Positions 1 through 9,759 of a stretch of DNA of 64,000 nt are shown here, one piece after another. The notes below the pieces were generated by a model. That model was not told where the DNA came from. It ran no database searches and saw only the letters and a program-made list of their open reading frames with translations. This DNA comes from Liolophura sinensis (taxonomy: Eukaryota; Mollusca; Polyplacophora; Chitonida; Chitonidae). The translations under genes and the position numbers were made by a program. Positions within the stretch are counted from its first letter, which is position 1. Each line of letters begins with the position of its first letter. Location: NCBI RefSeq assembly GCF_032854445.1, contig NC_088296.1, positions 372,001 through 436,000 on the forward strand. Direction: 5' to 3'.

Positions 1-604
1 GAGAACGGTCTTGCGAGATTTTCAAGCCCAACACTTCACATCGGCTCTTCTTTAGAGACTGAAGATCGGGTTGGCCCAGTTTGGCTAATCGGTTGGAGCA
101 GATATGCTCCGAACTAAAATCACAAGGGTGTGTAGATGTCAAGCGATACGCAACATATAAAAAACGATGATACTTATCTCCATCTGATAACCCCTCTTTT
201 CCTCAGTCGATCTCTACACCGCCGAAGTAGATCTGTACAAACCTAATATGCTTTGCCTGTATTAAGACAATAAAACGTTAAAATTGCGACGAAGCGTATA
301 TGATCTCCTCTATGGACTGTCTTCTCTTTATAAAAGAGAAACAGGTCATTACCTCAAAAGAAACAATTCAAAAAGCACGTCACCTTATCTCTTCCGCGAA
401 CAGTGTCCTGAAAACTTCATTCGCCAGAGTGGAGAGTATCAACATGTGTTGACACTCAAATATCACTGACTTGCCAATGATTGGTTACGGTAAACCTAAA
501 ACAATATCTGTGAAAGAATTAACTAACTTGTCAATAAATCTACGTCTGCATCTGACTGTATACTCAGTCAAGGCATCGCTGGACTGAAGTTTTTATAATA
601 TCTC

Positions 605-860
605 GGGGCCGAGGTGGTTAGTGTGTCAGCGCGACGCCTTGGCCCAGGGGGATCTCACCAACGCGTCGGCTGTGAGTCCAAATCCAGCCTAGGCTGTCTT
701 CCTTTCTGCTCATACGTGAGAGGGTCTGACTGCAACCTGCGGATGGTCGTGGTTTCCCCCGGGATCTGCGCAGTTTCCTCCCACCATAATGCTGGCGGTC
801 GTCATATAAGTGAAATATTCTTGTGTCCGGAGTAAAACACCAACAAAATAAATAAATAAA
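605..860 (+). mobile_element. SINE S1, copy 1
   Basis: tRNA-like head with gaggtggttagtgtgtcagc (A box) and gtgagtccaaatcc (B box), core gtttcctcccaccataatgc, tail aaataaataaataaa. Family as at 43879. Confidence 0.85.
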
Positions 861-1079
861 TTCATTAAACATCTCCGGCGCAATTATCAAAAGCTTTACC
901 TAGAGCAATAACACTGTTTTGCTGCAGGACGTCCTAAATCTTTAGTTGTCAGCACTGAAAATGCTGACCAATTCTCCACTTTAAGATCAAAGTCTAAAAC
1001 TTCATTTTCCCTGTTCTTTATACCCAGGGTGGGCTTTATTATGTAGATTTGTGGTCGTAACAACGTATAGAACGTGTGG

Positions 1080-2640
1080 TCAGTAATATTTATTATAAGT
1101 TTCTAACCCATTTGTCATCTGAGCCACTGGAGACTCTGTTGGGCTTGTTTAATCATGATATTTGGATTAGTATTAAGTTTTCCACCCTCATGGACGGGGA
1201 GGGTGTATTATTCCGGTTCTAAAACCGGGTAAGGGTCATAATGAACCGCCTAATTAACGTCCAATAGCTCTTATCAGCGTGGTTAAGAGTATGGAACGAA
1301 TAATAAATGATAGACTTCTTTGGTATTTAGAAACCAACACTTTACTGTCTAATATTAAATGTGGTTTTCCTCAAAGTCGATCTAAAGTTTGTCGAATTGA
1401 AACTTTTATTCGTAATGATAAAAAAAATAATGAACAAAACGTGTCACTATTTTTCGACCTTGAAAACGTCACCGAACTACGACGCCGCATGGAAATAAGG
1501 TGTTTTAAAAGGCCTCTTTGATATTGGACTTATCGCTTATAATTATTTATCAGAGCTTTTATCTTATCGTCAGCTATCGTCAGTTTAGGTTTTTTCAAAG
1601 GCAAAAATTACCGTATTCCAGAGTAGCATACTGTCACCAACACTTTTTTATCTTCAAACTTAATAGCTTGTGAAAAACTTAAACATGTGGTACAGAAGGT
1701 TCTTTTTATGTACAGTTGATGATTTCCATATATGCTACCGTTCTAAAATATGAATAACATCGGCAAGACTGCTGCAGTTTTCTCTCAATGACCAAGAAAT
1801 GGACATGATTTTAGATTTTCTACATCTAAGACCATCGATATGCATTTTTATTGTAAACAGATCTTCATTTCGACTTCAAAATTTTATGGTAAACCTGTGA
1901 AAATTGACATCTGAAAACAGATTTTCAGGAGTCATAGATGATAGCAAATTCCTCATTTCCCTCCATGTTAAAATGCTTAAAGCTAAATGAAAAAATCTAT
2001 GCGTCGAAACAGACATTTGTATGCCAGCCGTCCACCAAGATGGACATTCGAGGTCAACAATCGTAAGGCCAATTCCCAAAACGACGTATAAGTAAGGATC
2101 TGAATATAATTGAGGTCGTATATAGCAAAGTCTAGTCTTGACTTATGTACTGAGCGGTCAATTTTATTAAATTTACATCGATCTTTTGTGAGGCCTAAAT
2201 TGACCTTGGTTCCATCATTTACGGTTCCGCCAGGAAATCGTGTCTAAAAATTGGCGATCTTGTCCATGACCAGGGTTTGAGGATCAGCCTTGGTGCCTTT
2301 AGAACCTCAGCAGTGGAGAGTTTATACGTTGTAGCTAACCAATCTTTAGTATACAACAGGTGTGTACAGTATACAGTCCATGTGCTACAAAGCTTACAGC
2401 ACATCCAAGAAGCCTTGCCTACGACTACAATGTGTAAATATATGCAGATAGATGATTTGATACTCGTGTGCAGTAATTTATTTAGAAGCTAACGTCAAAC
2501 AAGAGGATATAGTTCGTGTGTCTTTTCCGGAATTTCCTCCTCAGCTTCTTCCAAAACTTAAATAAATATCTGATCCAGGTAAACGGAAGGAAATCAGATA
2601 CAAATCCTCTTATAATTCAGTTTTTGAGGGACAGCTAATT
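1080..2640 (+). pseudogene. Jockey/CR1-like LINE ORF2 fragment (reverse transcriptase), copy 1
   Basis: Broken reading frames give, in order, YYKFLTHLSSEPLETLLGLF, then KSMERIINDRLLWYLETN, CGFPQSRS (RT block with CGFRQGRS in relatives), a remnant of ILSPTLF, a degraded VDD box (VDDFHICYR), SKFLISLHVKMLKAK and GAFRTSAVESLYVVANQSL. These are the linker, RT and post-RT parts of a non-LTR retrotransposon with many stops and frameshifts; it is dead. The same family is read on the minus strand at 33900-35640. Confidence 0.85.
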
Positions 2641-2760
2641 CTAGACCAGTAACGTCTAATATATAACAGTTAACATCACTGCAGTGTTGTATTTTTATGC
2701 TTCCAAAAGTTTGCAAAACCTATTGTTATTAGCGGTTTAAGCCATACAAGCTTGATGTAC

Positions 2761-2925
2761 TTATTTATTTATTTGATTGGTGTTTTACGCCGTACTCAAA
2801 AATATTTCATTTATACGACGCCGGCCCGCTTTATGGTGGACGCAAACCGGGTCAAGCCCGTGAAACCCACGACCATCTGCAGACATACAGGTTTGAATCT
2901 CTAGGCTTCAACCTCTATTATATCT
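2761..2925 (-). mobile_element. truncated SINE S2, copy 1
   Basis: Reverse orientation: ttatttatttatttgattgg, then tgttttacgccgtactcaa and a degraded core. The tRNA head is gone. Confidence 0.8.
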
Positions 2926-2929
2926 ATTC

Positions 2930-4090
2930 GAATTATTATTATTCCCGACAGTTATGTGATACATTTTATGAGAAAACAACAACTGGTACATTCCCGAAAC
3001 TTTAGAATGTTTTAGGAAAGTATCTGAAGTTGTGCATTTTGACATTTGGTGACATTTGGTCGACTGACTTAGCGGTCATATTGGATTTCTGTTAACCTAA
3101 ACAAATCTTCCTCTCCAGAACCACTGATTCGATAGAGCTGAAAATTAAACTGCATTTACACAAAGCCTAGGCACATTCAGGGTGATAACGCAAACTTTCT
3201 CGTTTGACAATTGTACAAGCTCGCTGTTGGGTGAAAATGTCTTGTGACACAAAACCAGAGAGAACGTGAAATGAATCAGAAGTTCAGGAAACCCACAAAG
3301 AGCTCAAAATGTAGTAGATGTACGTACAAGAAACCCATAGTGAAGACAAAACACATCTGACATACATGTACAAAAAACCCCAAAGGGAGTACAAGATGAA
3401 TACTATTGTTTGTTGTTTTACTGCTTATTAATATTGTAACAAACAAAAAAAGGCACATGGCCATTTGTGTTGAAGTGATCATGTAATATCTGTAATAACC
3501 TAAGGGCCTTACATGTTCAGTTACTCAGGTTCCCCCAGAACAGTTTCCACCCGTTAGCATAATTTTGTACCCAGTTTTATGAGGTAATCACCAAAAGTCT
3601 TCAGATAAGAAGTATCAATCTAACCGGAAAAGATTTATTTCTTTTAAAAGCTAATTTGTTTTAGTTCACCCATATAATTGCATTTTTTATTTTGTGTCAT
3701 AAAGCCACCCTTCAAATGATGATAAAGTATTACAGCGTCTGCTAACACAGTATCCCTTTCTCCAAGAAACAGCTGATTCATGTGATGTAAGTTTGTACGG
3801 CGAGGAGGTTCAACATATAATCGTTAACTTTCAGTTATTTATACCATTTTCCAACTTATGTATCTTATAAAAGCGACATACATCCTTCAGTAATCCATTA
3901 AAGGTAGTGCCCATTTTTTAGAGTGAGTTATCTCCCAAAACATTTCCAACCATATATGTAGGGTAACATATAATACTTTTTGTCACTATTGCAATGTTCC
4001 TTCAAAAAGCATTGTAAGACCTATATCAGTGTGTGTGCCTCGCCTCCCTTGTAGGTCATCCCTTCTGCTCAGTTAGAAATATGGTGATTT
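2930..4090. other. unrecognised monomer DNA
   Basis: No coding signal, known transposon or RNA gene is seen. Counterparts lie at 13838-14999, 24730-25890 and 55375-56550. Copy 4 has a small expansion of an aactaaata-type motif near 55537-55570. Confidence 0.6.
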
Positions 4091-4094
4091 TTAC

Positions 4095-4990
4095 TATTGT
4101 CATGCCATAAAGAGGAGTGTATGAAAAAGAATCTCGCGATATTAAAGCAGGGGAAAAATATCCACCAGAAGGAATGTTGGAACTTGACCATTTTGATAAT
4201 GAAGTTATATATATGGTCTACAGTGTTGTTACCGGTTTGAAGACACCCCAAAATCCTGATTGGAGATATACCACCTCAGGTAGACTGTATAAGCAGGTCA
4301 TCTTCAGCTGTATCTTCCCAAAGACAACCCTAGATAATCCATAAGCAAACTTACACGGTTAATGGAGGGTGTCAGGACGACAGTATACATACATGCATGC
4401 CTTTTTATAGCTTAGCTAGAGCTGTCTGTGTGAAGAGTGTAGAATTATTAATACATGTAGTCTCTTAAATATAGATACATATATATCAGCTAAGTTAGAA
4501 AGTAAGCAAATTTTGCTTTTGTCATACCATAAAACGATATAAAAGAAAGGGGCGGGGGGGGGGGAGGGCAACCCAGAAGCAATGCTGGATCTTGACCGTT
4601 TTGATCATGGAAACAAACGTATGTCTACAGTGTTGTAAGGGGGAGAATTTAAAGACACCTCAAAATCATGATTGGAGAGATGTTACCTCAGGAAGACTAT
4701 AGAAGTTTGACAGCGCCAGTTGTATCTAGGTCATATATAAGCAATGGAGATATACATGTATGTATTTGGCTATCCTGACGGGATAAGCTGTGTTAGCAGG
4801 CCCTATATATGTACCCTCGCGCAGTGATCACGGATCATGGAGGGTGTAACATATTGGACAATGATGACGGCAGTATACATACATGTAGGCCTTTCTATAG
4901 ATTAGCTAGAGCTGTCTGTGTTAAGAGTATGCAGTTAACAATACATGTAGCCGCTTAGTTATGGATACATATACATCTGGGTCTTAAAAT
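4095..4990. repeat. ancient tandem duplication of ~400-490 bp, copy 1
   Basis: 4095-4500 and 4515-4990 share catgccataaa/cataccataaa, gtctacagtgttgt, agacacc(c)caaaatc, cagtatacatacatg and ttagctagagctgtctgtgt, clearly diverged from each other. The second half has a poly-G run. Counterparts: 15004-15899, 25895-26790 and, with a deletion in the first half, 56550-57300. Confidence 0.8.
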
Positions 4991-5921
4991 TGTAAAATAG
5001 ACAGCATTACCGGGACGTTATCTGTATACATTCTAGTAAAGCTGGAAATAATCTGTGCAAATCCGTACATAATTTTAAGACTCGATTTACTTTTAGCACC
5101 ATTTACGTATACAGACATTCTTTAGCTTTGACGTCACGGGCATTTGATATAGGCTATCATATAACAAACGGGCTGACGTACATGGAAAAGGGGAACTGTA
5201 TACCCTATTCATCAAAGTTTGACTACCACAGTTTTATACTTGGAGCGGACAGCCGAACGTTGTTAAGTAAACAATAAATAGCGATACATGATCAGGGCAA
5301 TATTTTCGAGCTTTGTGTACCACAGGCGACACGTCAGCGCCAGTAATCTACCTTCAACATAACTCTGCATAAGGCCTTTCAAGGTCAAAGCTTCAGAATC
5401 TTGATAACGTAGAGGCATACCATCGTCCTGTATATATACATGTAGTGACAAGATCGGCATAATTAAACAGTATGAACGTGGACCAAGTCTAGTCGTTTTC
5501 CTTGACGTAACTATTCAGACTGTTCATCGACAGTGTTACAGGTTCACACACAAAATGATGGTCTATACATTGACACGCCCCAGTCGTCATTCTGCAATTC
5601 ACATCACTGCCTTTTTTGCCTGATTCTGCAGAAACCATGGTGCTAGGGGGCGTGGAATTTTTGCTACTATACAAGCATTTACTTGAACAGTTAGAATAAA
5701 GCCCTGACTGAGGTAAATTGACAAAGGGTCGTATTTCACCATTTGCATGTGACCATTTGCCAGCTATCACATTGTCGTCGCTGCTCTGGTTTTTCTCTCT
5801 ATACTGTACGTCCTACCTGTACCGGTACTGTGTAGATGTAAGGACGACTCGACCAACTAAACAGTGTCTGACAGTCGAACAAGTAAAGACATCTTCCTAA
5901 CTTGACAAATATTTCCACCCT

Positions 5922-6409
5922 AAATACACCTATCCCGTCTTGAATGACTTACCTGTCGAGACAAATACCACCTGGCTTCACAAGTATATAAAATTGAACA
6001 CATTGAAATAAAAAATACTTAGTTCTGAGAATTGGACATGATCTATTCAGGGGAGGTAAATCCCTCATGATGTTTGTTCACATTTATACTCTGTGATATC
6101 TCAACAATGGTTTGCACAGCTCGCCTTCAAGTTTATATGCGAATGTCATATTTCAACAAACAATCAAATACACCTACCCGTCCTAAATTACTTACCTGTC
6201 GACACAAATACCCCCGTGCTTCACAAGTTGATAAAATTGAGCAGATTGAAACAGAAAAGGCTTAGTTGTGAGAATTGAGCGTGTTCTATGCAGGGGAGGT
6301 AAATCCCTCATGATGTTTGTTCACATTCATACTCTGTAATATCTCAACAATGGTTTCCACAGCTCGCCTTCAAGTTTATATGCGAATGTCATATTTCAAC
6401 AAACAATCA
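5922..6409. repeat. 244-bp tandem duplication inside module A, copy 1
   Basis: aaatacaccta begins at 5922 and again at 6166, and both repeats run through catatttcaacaaacaatca. Copies 3 and 4 have a single version, so this arose before the copy 1/copy 2 duplication but after those lineages split. Confidence 0.85.
6196..6311 (-). other. exon-like open segment ending in a splice donor, module A of copy 1
   Basis: Minus strand: ATG AGG GAT TTA CCT CCC CTG, open for 38 codons to GGTATTTGTGTCGACAG|GTAAGT, phase 2. The peptide starts MRDLPPLHR and ends VKHGGICVD. The same peptide frame and donor recur in module C (10319-10449). Not matched to any family; may be a relic first exon or a conserved transposon segment. 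Identical at 17105-17220. Confidence 0.3.
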
Positions 6410-7049
6410 ATTTCCTACAAAATTACCTCAGTAGATGTGTTCAAATCGTGTGTAGATTGAAAGTGTTATCACTTTCGGCTCCAAAAGGAATACGTTGAAA
6501 ATATAGTTGAGAAATGTAGGATAAATATTCTGAATCCTGTACCGGTATTAGGAGATTAGGCTATAGCTACGACAATTGCCCATTAAATTTAAGTGGCATT
6601 ACCCTCGTGGGGTCACTAAGGTGAAATCAGGCCTCTAGGCAACCTTGTCGTACTAGTCAACTAACCTTAAGCTCCCCCATGTGGCCCCTGTGAATATAGG
6701 CCTATAGACCGATATCTCCTCGAGTGGTGGAGTAGCCTACCTGTTGATCATGGAGTACCTGTTTGCTGTGGACTGCGAACCTATTGGAAGAGAACGTGCT
6801 CCCAGTGGCCGAAGGGAGGTTAGACCTGTAAGATTTTCAAGCCCAACACCACACATGGCCCTTGTTTAGGTAGAGGTGGGAGGTTGGATTGGTCCTATTC
6901 GACCAATAGGCTGGAGTAGATATACTCCGAACTAAAATCTCAAGGGGTTGTAAATGTCAGGTGATTCACAAATCAAAAAAAAGAAAAACAAAAACATGAC
7001 GGTAACGACGTTTAATAAACCTTAGTCGATCTCAGTTTGCCGCACAGTG

Positions 7050-7275
7050 TCCAAGTAGACATGCATATACCTAATCCGACTAGGTGCGTTACATGCCACA
7101 AACTTGGACAAGGCAATGACCAGTATACATATAAATTGGTTTACTTTCCTTGTGCAGGTGATGTTCGACGAAGGCGCTACACAGTAAAGTCTATGTATGC
7201 TTTGTTTGACAGCGTCACTGGCGATGCCATCATAAAATACTTCAGGGCCATTGGCCTATATCATAAAATATGAAT
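7050..7275 (+). pseudogene. internally deleted LINE: ORF1 zinc-knuckle piece joined to the ORF2 C-terminus, copy 1
   Basis: Open frame with IPNPTRCVTCHKLGQG, like the gag-type knuckle of LINE ORF1 (NPxRCxxCxxxGHG in relatives; the His is Gln here). It runs straight into VRRRRYTVKSMYALFDSVTG and YFRAIGLYHKI plus stop, the LINE 3' end. The same ending occurs at 35800-35940. Most of the element is missing. Confidence 0.65.
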
Positions 7276-7282
7276 TCTAATT

Positions 7283-7377
7283 ATCAGTAGTAGTAGTAAT
7301 AATAATTATAATAATAATAATAGTAATAAAAACAATCATTATCATCACCACCACCACCATCGTCGTCGTCGTCGTCG

Positions 7378-7408
<31 letters not shown>

Positions 7409-7409
7409 A
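7283..7409. repeat. compound trinucleotide repeat, copy 1
   Basis: Follows the LINE stop: AGT and AAT units, then (CAC)n, (CGT)n of about 7 and (CAT)n of about 11. May have grown from the LINE's own 3' repeat tail. The Met- and Asp-rich frames over it are artefacts. Confidence 0.9.
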
Positions 7410-7499
7410 CATATGGTGCATTTTATTAAATATAATACGCCCGTATCCAAAATATCTTTCACTGCTTCTAATAATTATCACTAAAATGTTCCTTTAAAA

Positions 7500-8014
7500 A
7501 TTTGGGCTAATTTTGGCAGAGGTGTTTTATAGTGATATTCGATAGATATATAGCTCCCATCCATAATTAGCAAGTCTGTGTGCAAAAACGACATTGTCGC
7601 TATTTAAATGTATATTGTCTAGCCAAGCCTGTTGACTACAGTGTCTATGATGGTAACTTGACTCTATATACTGTATGATAATTGGGCCAAACCTCTGGAA
7701 TATCTCTATCTGCAGAAGTTTATACAATATATAAAAGATATAATAAACACATTACTAATAACGACACGAGCATTTCTTACTTATATTAAAACAGTTATAA
7801 ACCAAGGTCAAATTTTGTATTCCAGCTCCCAGTGTTTTTTTATGTTATTGTCAGAAAGCACAGAAGTAAAGACTACAATACACCTGCTTATCAATCAAAA
7901 CGATTAAACCGTAAAATGTTGACATCGTTCCAACGTGTGAAGTACATGACCGATTAGATACAGCGCTATAACAGGGACAGCCTGTCATAGCACCGTATCA
8001 ACTCAAAGCCTGGA
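7500..8014. other. unrecognised monomer DNA
   Basis: Starts at the inferred monomer boundary; counterparts 18409-18923 and 49103-49613. No coding or RNA signal is seen. Confidence 0.6.
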
Positions 8015-8026
8015 TTGGAGATATGT

Positions 8027-8306
8027 TTATTTTTTTAATTGGTGTTTTACGCCGTGCTCAAGAATATTTCACTTTTACGACGGCGAGCAGCAATATATTG
8101 AGAGGAAACCCACCACCATCCGCAGGTTGCTTCCAGGCACGTACGGCTGGGGGGGAGGGGGGGGGGGGGGGGGGGGGGAAAGCCGGCATGAGCTGGACTT
8201 GAACTGACAGCAATCGCATTGGTGAGAGGAAACTGGGTCATTGCGCTGCGCTAGCGCGCAAACCGACTGAGCCACGGAGCCCCCCCCTCCCCCCCCCCCC
8301 ATCCCT
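8027..8306 (-). mobile_element. full-length SINE S3 with target-site duplication, copy 1
   Basis: Flanked by the 12-bp direct repeat ttggagatatgt (8015-8026 and 8307-8318). Reverse orientation: AATA-type tail, ggtgttttacgccgtgctca, core, then the tRNA-like head ending cgactgagccacggagcccc. Interrupted by a ~28-nt G run at 8151-8178 and preceded by a long C run at the head end. Confidence 0.9.
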
Positions 8307-8318
8307 TTGGAGATATGT

Positions 8319-8679
8319 AACCCATGTACACTGTGGAAGTAGGTTAGCGTCCATTCTATCTGCACACAAACAACTCCAGCTAATATACATGGAGTATACG
8401 GCTGTCCTGACTGGCTTAGGTGTGTCCAGTTACACACCCCATTATTGGTAAACAATGGGCGAGGTTGTAATGCTTGCTGAGTGGCACGTTAATAATCCAT
8501 GTAGCCTTTCAGTTCTGTTACATTGAAAGTCCTATCTGCAGTTCAGTGCATACCTTAGGTTTGAGCTCGCCTCCAAGTCGGGAGGCCTTAGACCTGAGTC
8601 GCGTCATACCAAAGACTTTGAAAATGGTATTTCTTACTCTTCAGCTTGGGATATGAGAACATGTACATCCCAACCATGA
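8319..8679. other. unrecognised monomer DNA between SINE S3 and module B
   Basis: Counterparts 19222-19582 and 49895-50254. Nothing recognisable is seen. Confidence 0.5.
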
Positions 8680-9500
8680 CTTTTTTACTGTTACAATTTT
8701 TATATTTGGAGAAGAAAGGCGAACGTTGTAAGTAAACACACAGCGTTCCATACATGTCGGTTGCTCTGGTTATCTACATGAATGTAGGCCCAACCTAAGA
8801 CAACACGTCAGTGGCAAGCAACGACCTTCAGCAAAACCCTACATAATGCTTCTCAAGTTCAAAGCTTCAGAAAAATATATTAATAACGTACTATCGCCCT
8901 GTTTATATTGTGAAAAGATCGACATAACTGGACAGTATGAACTTGCCCCTAATTCAATTAGTCGTTTTTCTTGAGAAGAAAATATTCCAACTGTTTATAG
9001 ACAGTGTCAGAGTTTCACACACAGATCGAGAGTGGAGTCTGTACAGAGACACACACCATTAATCGTACGTCGACTTCGTGAGGATGAGCAGACCATTTAC
9101 ATTCTGTATGAGAGCTGGTCACACGATCAAGTAAAGACAACTCCCTCACCTGATAGAAATATCCCGATATAACAACAGGCCTACCCCATCTTACAAGACT
9201 TACCTGTCGACACTATTCCCACCGTGTTTCACTACTTGATAAAACTGCGCAGATTGAAACAGAAACTACTTGGTTCCGAGAAATAGGTCATCCGAGCAGG
9301 GGAGGTAAATCCCTCAGTATGCTTGTACACATTTATACTACATGACATTTCCACAATTGTAGCACAGTTCCCTCAACAACTCAAGAATGTGCACATAATC
9401 TTTAAAATTATGGCCATTGCAATGGCCGTTATTTACATAGTACGGCTTTAACTGCAACTGATCGGATGGCTCACAGATCAACGGTCATAACAGTTTACTT
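8680..9500. repeat. module B, copy 1 (counterparts 19583-20403 and 50255-51060)
   Basis: Shares with A and C the order gttgtaagtaaac, cgaccttcagcaaaaccctac, gatcaagtaaagacaactcc, acttacctgtcgacac and aggggaggtaaatccctcag, then diverges after about 9380 into the segment also found at 62147. Confidence 0.75.
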
Positions 9501-9510
9501 TAACAATATT

Positions 9511-9750
9511 ATTTACTTATTTGGTTAGTGTTTTACGCCACACTCAAGAATATTTCACTTATACGACGGCCGCCAGCATTATAGTGGGAGGAAACCGGGG
9601 CCCGGTGGAAGCCCGGGACCATCCGCATGATGCTTGCAGACTTTCCCACATACGTCTGGAGAGGAAGCTAGCATGGACTGGACTTGGGCGGTAGGCTTCT
9701 TCGCCATTGCTCCGTGCTCGTGTGCTAACAATCTCGGCCACTGAAGCCCC
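9511..9750 (-). mobile_element. SINE S4, copy 1
   Basis: Reverse orientation: atttacttatttggttagtg, gttttacgccacactcaag, core ccgccagcattatagtggga, head ending cggccactgaagcccc. No clean TSD. Confidence 0.85.
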
Positions 9751-9759
9751 TTTGAGCAA

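Larger units (their letters stand above)
5165..7050. repeat. module A, copy 1
   Basis: Paralogous to modules B and C. Shared landmarks in order: ataggctatcat, aacgttgttaagtaaac/cgttgtaagtaaa, accttcaacataactctgca, gatcaagtaaagac-type stretch, acttacctgtcgacac, aggggaggtaaatccctca, ggcattaccctcgtggggtc, gattttcaagcccaacac and atactccgaactaaaatc. Contains the 244-bp tandem duplication (from 5922 and 6166). Confidence 0.8.

Noticed and set aside
7277-7481. Frames with poly-Met, poly-Asp or poly-Tyr
   Set aside because: Direct translations of the trinucleotide repeat.
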